Shown: positions 12,851 to 28,058, counted from the stretch's first letter. The stretch is 64,000 bases of DNA from Petrolisthes cinctipes (GCA_033782935.1 JAWQEG010000474.1:186001-250000), one strand, 5' to 3'. Made by a program: numbers and translations. The notes: generated from the letters alone by a model not told the origin.

Positions 12851-15800
12851 CCTAAAAAATCGATTTTTTGCATGTTTTGGGCCTGCATCTGAGTAGGCAT
12901 GTACAGATCGCTTCTGGGACCCCAAAATATCGAATTTACGGGTGTTTAGAGCCTGAATTTGAGATATAAACGCGTACAGAAGATGCATGCACATATCGAC
13001 TTTTGGGCACCTAAAATATCGATTTTGAGCATGTTTTGAGTCTGTATCTTGAAAACATTCAAACTAATAGTAGGCATGTACAGATCGCTTCTAGAACCCA
13101 AAAATACTGAATTTTCGGGTGCTTTGGTCCTGAATTTGAGATATAAACGGGTACAGAAGATGTATGCACATATCGACTTTGGACACTTAAAATATCGATT
13201 TTTAGCATGTTTTAAGCCTATATTTTGAAAACATTCTAGCACTGAGTAGGCATGTACAGATCGCTTCTGGGACCCAAAAATATCAAATTTTCGGGTGTTT
13301 TGAGGTTTAATTTGAGATATAAACAAGTACTGAAGATACATGCACATATCGACTTTTGGGCACCTAAAATATCGATTTTGAGCATGTTTTGAGTCTGTAT
13401 CTTAAAAACATTCAAACTAATAGTAGGCATGTACAGATCGCTTCTAGAACCCAAAAATACTGAATTTTCGGGTGCTTTGGGCCTGAATTTGAGATATAAA
13501 CGAGTACAGAAGATGCATGCACATATCGACTTTGGACACTTAAAATATCGATTTTTAGCATGTTTTAAGCCTATATTTTGAAAACATTCTAGCACTGAGT
13601 AGGCATGTACAGATCGCTACTGGGACCCAAAAATATCAAATTTTCGGGTGTTTTGAGGTTTAATTTGAGATATAAACAGGTGCAGAAGATGCATGCACAT
13701 ATCGACTTTGGGGCACCTAAAAGATCGATTTTAAGTATGTTTTGGGCCTGTATTTTGAAAATACTCTAACACGGAGTAGGCATGTACAGTTCGCTTCTGC
13801 GACCCCAAAATATCGAATTTTCGAGTGTTTGGGCCTGAATTTGAGATATCGACTTTGGGGACCTAAAATATCGATTTTTAGCATGTTTTGGGCCTATATT
13901 TTGAAAATATTCTAGCACTAAGTAGGCATGTACAGATCACTTCTGGGACCCCAAAATATCGATTTTTTGGGTGTTTTGAGCCTGAATTTGAGATATAAAC
14001 GGGTACAGAAGATGTATGCACATATCGACTTTGGACACTTAAAATATCGATTTTTAGCATGTTTTGAACCTATATTTTGAATTCTTTCTAGCACTGAGTA
14101 GGCATGTACAGATTGCTTCTGGGACCCAAAAAAATCGAATTTTCGGGTGTTTTGAGGTTGAATTTGTGATATAAACGGGTGCAGAAGATTCATACACATT
14201 TTGACTTTGGTCACCTAAAATATCGATTTTCAGCATGTTTTGGGCCTGTATTTTGAAATACTCTAACACGGAGTAGGCAAGTACAGATCGCTTCTGGGAC
14301 CGCAAAATATCCAATTTTCGGGTGTTTGGAGCCTGAATTTGAGATATAAACGGGTACAGAAGATGCATGCACATATCGACTTTTGGGCACCTAAAAGATC
14401 GATTTTCAGTATGTTTTGGGCCTGTATTTTGAAAATACTCTAACACGGAGTAGGCATGTAAAGTTCTCTTCTAGGACCCCAAAATATCAAATTTTCGGGT
14501 GTTTGGGCCTGAATTTGAGATATCGACTTTGGGCACCTAAAATATCGATTTTTAGCATGTTTTGGGACTATATTTTGAAAATATTCTAGCACTGAGTAGG
14601 CATGTACAGATCGCTTCTGGGACCCCAAAATATCGAATTTGCTGGTGTTTTGAGAAGAATTTGAGATATAAACGGGTACCGAAGATGCATGCACATATCG
14701 ACTTTTGGGCACCTAAAATATCGATTTTGAGCATGTTTTTAGTCTGTATCTTGAAAACATTCTAACTATGAGTAGGGATGTACAGATTGCTTCTGGGACC
14801 CAAAAATACCGAATTTTCGGGTTTTTTGAGCCTGAATTTGAGATATAAACGGGTACAGAAGATGCATGCACATATCGACTTTGGACACTTAAAATATCGA
14901 TTTTCAGCATGTTTTGGGCCTGTATTTTGAAAACATTCTAGCACTGAGTAGGCATGTACAGACCGCTTCTGGGACCCCGAAATATCGAGTTTTTGGGTGT
15001 TTTGGACCTGAATTTGAGATATCGACTTTGGGCACCTAAAATATCGATTTTTAGCATGTTTTGGGCCTATATTTTGAAAATATTCTAGCATTGAGTAGGC
15101 ATGTACAGATCGCTTCTGGGACCCCAAAATATCGAATTTTCGGGTGTTTTGAGCCTGTAATTGAGATATAAACGGGTACAGAAGATGCATGCACATATTG
15201 ACTTTGGGCACCTAAAATATCGATTTTCAGCATGTTTTGGGCCTGGATTTTGAAAATACTCTAACTAGGAGTAGGCATGTACAGATCGCTTCTGGGACCA
15301 AAAAATATCGAATTTTCGGGTGTTTTCAGCCTGAATTTGAGGTATAAACGGGTACAGAAGATGCTTGCGCATATCGACTTTAGACACTTAAAATATCAAT
15401 TTTTATCTTGTTTTGAGCCTATATTTTGAAAACATTCTAGCACTGACTAGACATGTACAGATCGCTTCTGGGACCCAAAATTATCAAATTTTCGGGTGTT
15501 TTGAGGTTAAATTTGGGATATAAACGGGTACAGAAGATGCATTTACATATCGACTTTTGGGTACCTAAAAGATCGATTTTCAGTATGTTATGAGCCTGTA
15601 TGTTGAAAATACTCTAACACGGAATAGGCATGTACAGTTCACTTCTGGGACCCCAAAATATCGAATTTTCGGGTGTTTTAGGCCTGAATTTGAGATATCG
15701 ACTTTGAGGACCTAAAATATCGATTTTTAGCATGTTTTGGGCCTATATTTTGAAAATATTCTAGCATTAAGTAGGCATGTACAGATCACTTTTGGGACCC

Positions 15801-16729
15801 CAAAATATCGAATTTTCGGGTGTTTTGAGCCTGAATTTGAGATATAAACGTGTACAGATGATGCATGCATAAATCGACTTTGGATTCTTAAAATCTCGAT
15901 TTTTAGCATGTTTTGAGCCTATATTTTGAAAAAATTCTAGCACAGAGTAGGCATGTACAGATCGCTTCTGGGACCCAAAAATACCGAATTTTCGGGTGTT
16001 TTGAGCCTGAATTTGAGATATAAACGTGTACAGAAGATGCATGCACATATCGACTTTGGACACTTAAAATATCGATTTTCAGCATGTTTTGGGCCTGTAT
16101 TTTGAAAACATTCTAGCACTGAGTAGGCATGTACAGATCGCTTCTGGGACCCCAAAATATCGAGTTTTTGGGTGTTTTGGACCTGAGTTTGATATATCGA
16201 CTTTGGGCACCTAAAATATCGATTTTTAGCATGTTTTGGGTCTATATTTTGAAAATATTCTAGCACTGAGTAGGCAAGTACAGATCGCTTCTGGGACCCA
16301 AAAATATCGAATTTTCGGGTGTTTTGAGCCTGAATTTGAGATATAAACGGGTACAGAAAATGCATGCACATATCGACTTTGGACACTTAAAATATCGATT
16401 TTTAGCATGTTTTGAGCCTATATTTTGAAAACATTCTAGAACTGACTAGACATGTACAGATCGCTTCTGGGACCCAAAATTATCAAATTTTCGGGTGTTT
16501 TGAGCTTGAATTTGAGATATAAACGAGTTCAGAAGATGAATACACATGTTGACTTTGGGCACCAAGAATATCGATTTTCAGCATGTTTTGGGCCTGCATC
16601 TGAGTAGGCATGTACAGATCGCTTCTGGGACCCCAAAATATCGAAATTTCGGGTGTTTGGAGCCTGAATTTGAGATATAAACGGGTACAGAAGATCCATG
16701 CACATATCGACTTTTGAGCACCTAAAAGA

Positions 16730-18750
16730 TCGATTTTCAGTATGTTTTGGGCCTGTATTTTGAAAATACTCTAACACGGAGTAGGCATGTACAGATCGCT
16801 TCTGGGACCCAAAAATACAGAATTTTCGGGTGTTTTGAGCCTGAATTTGAGATATAAACGGGTACAGAAGATGCATGCACATATCGACTTTGGACACTTA
16901 AAATATCGATTTTCAGCATGTTTTGGGCCTGTATTTTGAAAACATTCTAGCACTGTGTAGGCATGTACAGATCGTTTCTGGGACCCCAAAATATCGTGTT
17001 TTTGGGTGTTCTGGACCTGAATTTGAGATATCGACTTTGGGCTCCTAAAATATCGATTTTTAGCATGTTTTGGGCCTATATTTTGAAAATATTCTAGCAC
17101 TGAGAAGGCATGTACAGATCGCTTCTGGGACCCCAAAATATCGAATTTTCGGGTGTTTTGAGCCTGAAATTGAGATATAAACGGGTACAGAAGATGCATG
17201 CACATATTGACTTTGGGCACCTAAAATATCGATTTTCAGCATGTTTTGGGCCTGTATTTTGAAAATACTCTAACTAGGAGTAGGCATGTACAGATCGCTT
17301 CTGGGACCCAAAAATATCGAATTTTCGGGTGATTTGAGCCTGAATTTGAGATATAAACGGGTACAGAAGATGCATGCACATATTGACTTTAGACACTTAA
17401 AATATCGATTTTTAGCATGTTTTGGGCCTGCATCTGAGTAGGCATGTACAGATCGCTTCTGGGACCAAAAAATATCGAATTTTCGGGTGTTTTGAGGTTG
17501 AATTTGGGATATAAACGGGTACAGAAGATTCATACACATTTTGTCTTTGGTCACCTAAAATATCGATTTTCAGCATGTTTTGGGCCTGTATTTTGAAATA
17601 CTCTAACACGGAGTAGGCAAGTACAGATCGCTTCTGGGACCGCAAAATATCCAATTTTCGGGTGTTTGGAGCCTGAATTTGAGATATAAACGGGTACAGA
17701 AGATGCATGCACATATCGACTTTTGGGCACCTAAAAGATCGATTTTCAGTATGTTTTGGGCCTGTATTTTGAAAATACTCTAACACGGAGTAGGCATGTA
17801 CAGATCGCTTCTGGGACCCAAAAATACAGAATTTTCGGGTGTTTTGAGCCTGAATTTGAGATATAAACGGGTACAGAAGATGCATGCACATATCGACTTT
17901 GGACACTTAAAATATCGATTTTCAGCATGTTTTGGGCCTGTATTTTGAAAACATTCTAGCACTGTGTAGGCATGTACAGATCGTTTCTGGGACCCCAAAA
18001 TATCGAGTTTTTGGGTGTTCTGGACCTGAATTTGAGATATCGACTTTGGGCACCTAAAATATCGATTTTTAGCATGTTTTGGGCCTATATTTTGAAAATA
18101 TTCTAGCACTGAGAAGGCATGTACAGATCGCTTCTGGGACCCCAAAATATCGAATTTTCGGGTGTTTTGAGCCTGAAATTGAGATATAAACGGGTACAGA
18201 AGATGCATGCACATATTGACTTTGGGCACCTAAAATATCGATTTTCAGCATGTTTTGGGCCTGTATTTTGAAAATACTCTAACTAGGAGTAGGCATGTAC
18301 AGATCGCTTTTGGGACCCAAAAATATCGAATTTTCGGGTGATTTGAGCCTGAATTTGAGATATAAACGGGTACAGAAGATGCATGCACATATTGACTTTA
18401 GACACTTAAAATATCGATTTTTAGCATGTTTTGGGCCTGCATCTGAGTAGGCATGTACAGATCGCTTCTGGGACCAAAAAATATCGAATTTTCGGGTGTT
18501 TTGAGGTTGAATTTGGGATATAAACGGGTACAGAAGATTCATACACATTTTGTCTTTGGTCACCTAAAATATCGATTTTCAGCATGTTTTGGGCCTGTAT
18601 TTTGAAATACTCTAACACGGAGTAGGCAAGTACAGATCGCTTCTGGGACCGCAAAATATCCAATTTTCGGGTGTTTGGAGCCTGAATTTGAGATATAAAC
18701 GGGTACAGAAGATGCATGCACATATCGACTTTTGGGCACCTAAAAGATCG
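16730..18750. repeat. Higher-order repeat B, 1009-bp unit, two copies
   Basis: Variant monomers at 16737, 17060 and 17270 recur at 17746, 18069 and 18279, a constant offset of 1009 bp. The unit is about six monomers and includes one 147-bp and one 158-bp form. A related but less similar block is seen near 20.4-21.1 kb. Boundaries are approximate. Confidence 0.85.
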
Positions 18751-21700
18751 ATTTTAAGTATGTTTTGGGCCTGTATTTTGAAAATACTCTAACACGGAGT
18801 AGGCATGTAAAGTTCGCTTCTGGGACCCCAAAATATCTAATTTTCGGGTGTTTTGGGCCTGAATTTGAGATATCGACTTTGAGGACCGAAAATATCGATT
18901 TTTAGCATGTTTTGGGCCTATATTTTGAAAATATTCTAGCATTAAGTAGGCATGTACAGATCACTTTTGGGACCACAAAATATCGAATTTTCGGGTGTTT
19001 TGAGCCTGAATTTGAGATATAAACGTGTACAGATGATGCATGCATAAATCGACTTTGGATTCTTAAAATCTCGATTTTTAGCATGTTTTGAGCCTATATT
19101 TTGAAATAATTCTAGCACAGAGTAGGCATGTACAGATCGCTTCTGGGACCCAAAAATATCGAATTTTCGGGTGTTTTGAGCCTGAATTTGAGATATAAAC
19201 GGGTACAGAAAATGCATGCACATATCGACTTTGGACACTTAAAATATCGATTTTTAGCATGTTTTGAGCCTATATTTTGAAAACATTCTAGAACTGACTA
19301 GACATGTACAGATCGCTTCTGGGACCCAAAATTATCAAATTTTCGGGTGTTTTGAGGTTGAATTTGAGATATAAACGAGTTCAGAAGATGCATACACATG
19401 TTGACTTTGGGCACCAAAAATATCGATTTTCAGCTTGTTTTGGGCCTGCATCTGAGTAGGCATGTACAGATCGCTTCTGGGACCCCAAAATATCGAATTT
19501 TCGGGTGTTTGGAGCCTGAATTTGAGATATAAACGGGTACAGAAGATCCATGCACATATCGACTTTGGACACTTAAAATATCGATTTTCAGCATGTTTTG
19601 GGCCTGTATTTTGAAAACATTCTAGCACTGAGTAGGCATGTACAGATCGCTTCTGGGACCCCAAAATATCGAGTTTTTGGGTGTTTTGGACCTGAGTTTG
19701 ATATATCGACTTTGGGCACCTAAAATATCGATTTTTAGCATGTTTTGGGTCTATATTTTGAAAATATTCTAGCACTGAGTAGGCAAGTACAGATCGCTTC
19801 TGGGACCACAAAATATCGAATTTTCGGGTGTTTTGAGTCTGAATTTGAGATATAAACGGGTACAGAAGATGCATGCACATATTAACTTTGGGCACCTAAA
19901 ATATCGATTTTCAGCATGTTTAGGGCCTGTAATTTGAAAATACTCTAACTAGGAGTAGGCATGTACAGATCGCTTCTGGGACCCAAAAATATCGAATTTT
20001 CGGGTGTTTTGAGCCTAAATTTGAGATATAAACGGGTACAGAAAATGCATGCACATATCGACTTTGGACACTTAAAATATCGATTTTTAGCATGTTTTGA
20101 GCCTATATTTTGAAAACATTCTAGAACTGACTAGACATGTACAGATCGCTTCTGGGACCCAAAATTATCAAATTTTCGGGTGTTTTGAGGTTGAATTTGA
20201 GATATAAACGAGTTCAGAAGATGCATACACATGTTGACTTTGGGCACCAAAAATATCGATTTTCTGCATGTTTTGGGCCTGCATCTGAGTAGGCATGTAC
20301 AGATCGCTTCTGGGACCCCAAAATATCGAAATTTCGGGTGTTTGGAGCCTGAATTTGAGATATAAACGGGTACAGAAGATCCATGCACATATCGACTTTT
20401 GGGCACCTAAAAGATCGATTTTCAGTATGTTTTGGGCCTGTATTTTGAAAATACTCTAACACGGAGTAGGCATGTACAGATCGCTTCTGGGACCCAAAAA
20501 TACAGAATTTTCGGGTGTTTTGAGCCTGAATTTGAGATATAAACGGGTACAGAAGATGCATGCACATATCGACTTTGGACACTTAAAATATCGATTTTCA
20601 GCATGTTTTGGGCCTGTATTTTGAAAACATTTTAACACTGAGTAGGCATGTACAGATCGTTTCTGGGACCCCAAAATATCGAGTTTTTGGGTGTTCTGGA
20701 CCTGAATTTGAGATATCGACTTTGGGCACCTAAAAAATCGATTTTTAGCATGTTTTGGGCCTATATTTTGAAAATATTCTAGCACTGAGTAGGCATGTAC
20801 AGATCGCTTCTGGGACCCCAAAATATCGAATTTTCGGGTGTTTTGAGCCTGAAATTGAGATATAAACGGGTACAGAAGATGCATGCACATATTGACTTTG
20901 GGCACCTAAAATATCGATTTTCAGCATGTTTTGGGCCTGTATTTTGAAAATACTCTAACTAGGAGTAGGCATGTACAGATCGCTTCTGGGACCCAAAAAT
21001 ATCGAATTTTCGGGTGATTTGAGCCTGAATTTGAGATATAAACGGGTACAGAAGATGCATGCACATATTGACTTTAGACACTTAAAATATCGATTTTTAG
21101 CATGTTTTGGGCCTGCATCTGAGTAGGCATGTACAGATCGCTTCAGGGACACAAAAATATCGAATTTTCGGGAGTTTTGAGGTTAAATTTGGGATATAAA
21201 CGGGTACAGAAGATGCATTTACATATCGACTTTTGGGCACCTAAAAGATCGATTTTCAGTATGTTTTGAGCCTGTATGTTGAAAATACTCTAACACGGAG
21301 TAGGCATGTACAGATTGCTTCTGGGACCCAAAAATATCGAATTTTCGGGTGTTTTGAGGTTGAATTTGGGATATAAACGGGTGCAGAAGATTCATACACA
21401 TTTTGACTTTGGTCACCTAAAATATCGATTTTCAGCATGTTTTGGGCCTGTATTTTGAAATACTCTAACACGGAGTAGGCAAGTACAGATCGCTTCTGGG
21501 ACCGCAAAATATCCAATTTTCGGGTATTTGGAGCCTGAATTTGAGATATAAACGGGTACAGAAGATGCATGCACATATCGACTTTTGGGCACCTAAAAGA
21601 TCGATTTTAAGTATGTTTTGGGCCTGTATTTTGAAAATACTCTAACACGGAGTAGGCATGTAAAGTTCGCTTCTGGGACCCCAAAATATCTAATTTTCGG

Positions 21701-24149
21701 GTGTTTTGGGCCTGAATTTGAGATATCGACTTTGAGGACCTGAAATATCGATTTTTAGCATGTTTTGGGCCTATATTTTGAAAATATTCTAGCATTAAGT
21801 AGGCATGTACAGATCGCTTCTGGGACCCAAAAATACCGAATTTTCGGGTGTTTTGAGCCTGAATTTGAGATATAAACGTGCACAGAAGATGCATGCACAT
21901 ATCGACTTTGGACACTAAAATATCGATTTTCAGCATGTTTTGGGCCTGTATTTTGAAAACATTCTAGCACTGAGTAGGCATGTACAGATCGCTTCTGGGA
22001 CCCAAAATTATCAAATTTTTGAGTGTTTTGAGGTTGAATTTGAGATATAAACGAGTTCAGAAGATGCATACACATGTTGACTTTGGGTACCTAAAATATC
22101 GATTTTCAGCATGTTTTGGGCCTGCATCTGAGTAGGCATGTACAGATCGCTTCTGGGACCCCAAAATATCGAATTTACGGGTGTTTGGATCCTGAATTTG
22201 AGATATAAACGGGTACAGAAGATGCATGCACATATCGACTTTTGGGCACCTAAAATATCGATTTTGAGCATGTTTTGAGTCTGTATCTTGAAAACATTCA
22301 AACTAATAGTAGGCATGTACAGAACGCTTCTAGAACCCAAAAATACTGAATTTTCGGGTGCTTTGGGCCTGAATTTGAGATATAAACGGGTACAGAAGAT
22401 GCATGCACATATCGACTTTGGACACTTAAAATATCGATTTTTAGCATGTTTTAAGCCTATATTTTGAAAACATTCTAGCACTGAGTAGGCATGTACAGAT
22501 CGCTTCTGGGACCCAAAAATATCAAATTTTCGAGTGTTTTGAGGTTTAATTTGAGATATAAACAGGTGCAGAAGATTCATGCACATATCGACTTTGGGGC
22601 ACCTAAAAGATCGATTTTAAGTATGTTTTGGGCCTGTATTTTGAAAATACTCTAACACGGAGTAGGCATGTACAGTTCGCTTCTGGGACCCCAAAATATC
22701 GAATTTTCGAGTGTTTGGGCCTGAATTTGAGATATCGACTTTGGGGACCTAAAATATCGATTTTTAGCATGTTTTGGGCCTATATTTTGAAAATATTCTA
22801 GCACTAAGTAGGCATGTACAGATCACTTCTGGGACCCCAAAATATCGATTTTTTGGGTGTTTTGAGCCTGAATTTGAGATATAAACGGGTACAGAAGATG
22901 TATGCACATATCGACTTTGGACACTTAAAATATCGATTTTTAGCATGTTTTGAACCTATATTTTGAATTCATTCTAGCACTGAGTAGGCATGTACAGATT
23001 GCTTATGGGACCCAAAAATATCGAATTTTCGGGTGTTTTGAGGTTGAATTTGGGATATAAACGGGTGCAGAAGATTCATACACATTTTGACTTTGGTCAC
23101 CTAAAATATCGATTTTCAGCATGTTTTGGGCCTATATTTTGAAATACTCTAACACGGAGTAGGCAAGTACAGATCGCTTCTGGGACCGCAAAATATCCAA
23201 TTTTCGGGTGTTTGGAGCCTGAATTTGAGATATAAACGGGTACAGAAGATGCATGCACATATCGACTTTTGGGCACCTAAAAGATCGATTTTAAGTATGT
23301 TTTGGGCCTGTATTTTGAAAATACTCTAACACGGAGTAGGCATGTAAAGTTCTCTTCTAGGACCCCAAAATATCGAATTTTCGGGTGTTTGGGCCTGAAT
23401 TTGAGATATCGACTTTGGGCACCTAAAATATCGATTTTTAGCATGTTTTGGGACTATATTTTGAAAATATTCTAGCACTGAGTAGGCATGTACAGATCGC
23501 TTCTGGGACCCCAAAATATCGAATTTGCGGGTGTTTTGAGATGAATTTGAGATATAAACGGGTACCGAAGAAGCATGCACATATCGACTTTTGGGCACCT
23601 AAAATATCGATTTTGAGCATGTTTTGGGTCTGTATCTTGAAAACATTCTAACTAGGACTAGGGATGTACATACAGATCGCTTATGGGACCCAAAAATACC
23701 GAATTTTCGGGTGTTTTGAGCCTGAATTTGAGATATAAACGGGTACAGAAGATGCATGCACATATCGACTTTGGACACTTAAAATATCGATTTTCAGCAT
23801 GTTTTGGGCCTGTATTTTGAAAACATTCTAGCACTGAGTAGGCATGTACAGATCGCTTATGGGACCCCAAAATATCGAGTTTTTGGGTGTTTTAGACCTG
23901 AATTTGAGATATCGACTTTGGGCACCTAAAATATCGATTTTTAGCATGTTTTGGGCCTATATTTTGAAAATATTCTATCACTGAGTAGGCATGTACAGAT
24001 AGCTTCTGGGACCCCAAAATATCGAATTTTCGGGTGTTTTGAGCCTGAAATTGAGATATAAACGGGTACAGAAGATGCATGCACATATTGACTTTGGACA
24101 CCTAAAATATCGATTTTCAGCATGTTTTGGGCCTGTATTTTGAAAATAC

Positions 24150-26170
24150 TCTAACTAGGAGTAGGCATGTACAGATCGCTTCTGGGATCCAAAAATATCG
24201 AATTTTCGGGTGTTTTGAGCCTGAATTTGAGATATAAACGGGTACAGAAGATGCATGCACATATCGACTTTAGACACTTAAAATATCGATTTTTAACATG
24301 TTTTGAGCCTATATTTTGAAAACATTCTAGCACTGACTAGACATGTACAGATCGCTTCTGGGACCCAAAATTATCAAATTTTCGGGTGTTTTGAGGTTGA
24401 ATTTGAGATATAAACGAGTGCAGAAGATGCATACACATGTTGACTTTGGGCACCTAAAATATCGATTTTCAGCATGTTTTGGGCCTGCATCTGAGTAGGC
24501 ATGTACAGATCGCTTCTGGGACCCAAAAATATCGAATTTTCGGGTGTTTTGAGGTTAAATTTGGGATATAAACGGGTACAGAAGATGCATTTACATATCG
24601 ACTTTTGGGTACCTAAAAGATCGATTTTCAGTATGTTTTGAGCCTGTATGTTGAAAATACTCTAACACGGAGTAGGCATGTACAGTTCGCTTCTGGGACC
24701 CCAAAATATCGAATTTTCGGGTGTTTTGGGCCTGAATTTGAGATATCGACTTTGAGGACCTAAAATATCGATTTTTAGCATGTTTTGGGCCTATATTTTG
24801 AAAATATTCTAGCATTAAGTAGGCATGTAGAGATCACTTTTAGGACCCCAAAATATCGAATTTTCGGGTGTTTTGAGCCTGAATTTGAGATATAAACGGG
24901 TACAGATGATGCATGCATAAATCGACTTTGGATTCTTAAAATCTCGATTTTTAGCATGTTTTGAGCCTATATTTTGAAAAAATTCTAGCACTGAGTAGGC
25001 ATGTACAGATCGCTTCTGGGACCCAAAAATATCGAATTTTCGGGTGTTTTGAGCCTGAAATTGAGATATAAACGGGTACAGAAGATGCATGCACATATTG
25101 ACTTTGGGCACCTAAAATATCGATTTTCAGCATGTTTTGGGCCTGTATTTTGAAAATACTCTAACTAGGAGTAGGCATGTACAGATCGCTTCTGGGATCC
25201 AAAAATATCGAATTTTCGGGTGTTTTGAGCCTGAATTTGAGATATAAACGGGTACAGAAGATGCATGCGCATATCGACTTTAGACACTTAAAATATCGAT
25301 TTTTAACATGTTTTGAGCCTATATTTTGAAAACATTCTAGCACTGACTAGACATGTACAGATCGCTTCTGGGACCCAAAATTATCAAATTTTCGGGTGTT
25401 TTGAGGTCGAATTTGAGATATAAACGAGTGCAGAAGATGCATACACATGTTGACTTTGGGCACCTAAAATATCGATTTTCAGCATGTTTTGGGCCTGCAT
25501 CTGAGTAGGCATGTACAGATCGCTTCTGGGACCCAAAAATATCGAATTTTCGGGTGTTTTGAGGTTAAATTTAGGATATAAACGGGTACAGAAGATGCAT
25601 TTACATATCGACTTTTGGGTACCTAAAAGATCGATTTTCAGTATGTTTTGAGCCTGTATGTTGAAAATACTCTAACACGCAGTAGGCATGTACAGTTCGC
25701 TTCTGGGACCCCAAAATATCGAATTTTCGGGTGTTTTGGGCCTGAATTTGAGATATCGACTTTGAGGACCTAAAATATCGATTTTTAGCATGTTTTGGGC
25801 CTATATTTTGAAAATATTCTAGCATTAAGTAGGCATGTACAGATCACTTTTGTGACCCCAAAATATCGAATTTTCGGGTGTTTTGAGCCTGAATTTGAGA
25901 TATAAACGTGTACAGATGATGCATGCATAAATCGACTTTGGATTCTTAAAATCTCGATTTTTAGCATGTTTTGAGCCTATATTTTGAAAAAATTCTAGCA
26001 CTGAGTAGGCATGTACAGATCGCTTCTGGGACCCAAAAATACCGAATTTTCGGGTGTTTTGAGCCTGAATTTGAGATATAAACGTGTACAGAAGATGCAT
26101 GCACATATCGACTTTGGACACTTAAAATATCGATTTTCAGCATGTTTTGGGCCTGTATTTTGAAAACATT
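24150..26170. repeat. Higher-order repeat C, 1010-bp unit, two copies
   Basis: Variant monomers at 24151, 24591, 24775 and 24951 recur at 25161, 25601, 25785 and 25961, an offset of 1010 bp. The copies differ by scattered substitutions, so this duplication appears somewhat older than the 4252-bp one. Edges are estimated to within about one monomer. Confidence 0.8.
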
Positions 26171-27603
26171 CTAGCACTGAGTAGGCATGTACAGATCGCT
26201 TCTGGGACCCTAAAATATCGAGTTTTTGGGTGTTTTGGACCTGAGTTTGTTATATCGACTTTGGGCACCTAAAATATCGATTTTTAGCATGTTTTGGGTC
26301 TATATTTTGAAAATATTCTAGCACTGAGTAGGCATGTACAGATCGCTTCTGGGACCACAAAATATCGAATTTTCGGGTGTTTTGAGTCTGAATTTGAGAT
26401 ATAAACGGGTACAGAAGATGCATGCACATATTGACTTTGGGCACCTAAAATATCGATTTTCAGCATGTTTTGGGCCTGTATTTTGAAAATACTCTAACTA
26501 GGAGTAGGCATGTACAGATCGCTTCTGGGATCCAAAAATATCGAATTTTCGGGTGTTTTGAGCCTGAATTTGAGATATAAACGGGTACAGAAAATGCATG
26601 CACATATCGACTTTGGACACTTAAAATATCGATTTTTAGCATGTTTTGAGCCTATATTTTGAAAACATTCTAGAACTGACTAGACATGTACAGATCGCTT
26701 CTGGGACCCAAGATTATCAAATTTTCGGGTGTTTTGAGGTTGAATTTGAGATATAAACGAGTTCAGAAGATGAATACACATGTTGACTTTGGGCACCAAA
26801 AATATCGATTTTCAGCATGTTTTGGACCTGCATCTGAGTAGGCATGTACAGATCGCTTCTGGGACCCCAAAATATCGAATTTTCGGGTGTTTGGAGCCTG
26901 AATTTGAGATATAAACGGGTACAGAAGATCCATGCACATATCGACTTTTGGGCACCTAAAAGATCGATTTTCAGTATGTTTTGGGCCTGTATTTTGAAAA
27001 TACTCTAACACGGAGTAGGCATGTACAGATCGCTTCTGGGACCCCAAAATATCGAATTTTCGGGTGTTTTGAGCCTGAATATGAGATATAAACGGGTACA
27101 GAAGATGCATGCACATATCTACTTTGGACACTTAAAATATCGATTTTTAGCATGTTTTGAGCCTATATTTTGAAAACATTCTAGCACTGACTAGACATGT
27201 ACAGATCGTTTCTGGGACCCAAAATTATCGAATTTTCGGGTGTTTTGAGGTTGAATTTGAGATATAAACGAGTGCAGAAGATGCATACACATGTTCAATT
27301 TGGGTACCTAAAATATCGATTTTTAGCATGTTTTGGGCCTGCATCTGAGTAGGCATGTACAGATCGATTCTGGGACCCCAAAATATCGAATTTTCGGGTG
27401 TTTGGAGCCTGAATTTGAGATATAAACGGGTACAGAAAATGCATGCACATATCGACTTTTGGGCACCTAAAATATCGATTTTGAGCATGTTTTGGGTCTG
27501 TATCTTGAAAACATTCTAACTAAGAGTAGGGATGTACAGATCGCTTCTAGGACCCAAAAATACCGAATTTTCGGGTGTTTTGAGCCTGAATTTGAGATAT
27601 AAA

Positions 27604-27607
27604 CGGG
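27604..27607. repeat. Target-site duplication (left) of solo LTR
   Basis: CGGG immediately left of the element, repeated at 28337-28340. Removing the element and one copy gives ATAAACGGGTACTGAAG, which matches the satellite monomer at this point. Confidence 0.75.
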
Positions 27608-27687
27608 TGTACCAGTTCTGAAGGCTTGAACTCTGGGCAGAACTTGGTAACTTACTTGTATGTAATTCTTGTAGTTGTAGTGTAGTA

Positions 27688-27710
27688 GTTGTTGTTGTTG
27701 TTGTTGTTTT
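27688..27710. repeat. (GTT)n microsatellite
   Basis: About seven GTT units inside the putative solo LTR. Confidence 0.9.
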
Positions 27711-28058
27711 AGGTAACGTGGAAGACGGGTTGCTTTCTTAAGTTTGCTTAGGTGATTGACTTCACAAGTTTCTTAAGGCTTAATTTATTAATAGGTGTAC
27801 TTATCTATACAGGGTATTATCGTGATGTGCCTTGCCTTATATGATATTATGTCTCTCTCTATGGAGACAGTTTATAGCCCTTAGGGAGTCAGTGTGGTAT
27901 CCTGAATCCTAGTGTGTCTCCTCTGCTTATATACATTTCAAACTCAATAGTTTACAGAATGGCTAGAGTGTGACTGTGTTGCCTGTGAATGGTCAGTTTG
28001 ATTCTGTACCTACTTCTCTCTTCTCGTGTGAAAGGGAAAGTGGGCCACCCCTTTTCTA

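Larger units (their letters stand above)
1..27603. repeat. Satellite DNA array, block 1 (about 176-bp monomer)
   Basis: Uninterrupted head-to-tail tandem repeat. The full monomer is 176 bp, measured from recurring landmarks such as CAGATCGCTTCTGGGACC and GCATGTTTTGGGCCT. Each monomer holds two related 88-bp halves, each starting at AAAATATCGA. Shorter monomers of 147 bp (29-bp deletion), 158 bp (18-bp deletion) and, in places, 111 bp are interspersed. Open frames of 60-270 codons occur mainly on the minus strand, but they are repetitions of the monomer in shifting frames and are not supported as genes. I see no other gene or element in this block. Satellites of this kind usually form centromeric or pericentromeric heterochromatin; which of these applies here is not shown by the sequence. 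Confidence 0.97.

Noticed and set aside
1..27603. CENP-B box in the satellite
   Set aside because: TTCGGGTGTTTTGAG is superficially similar but lacks the required A and CGGG at the right spacing.
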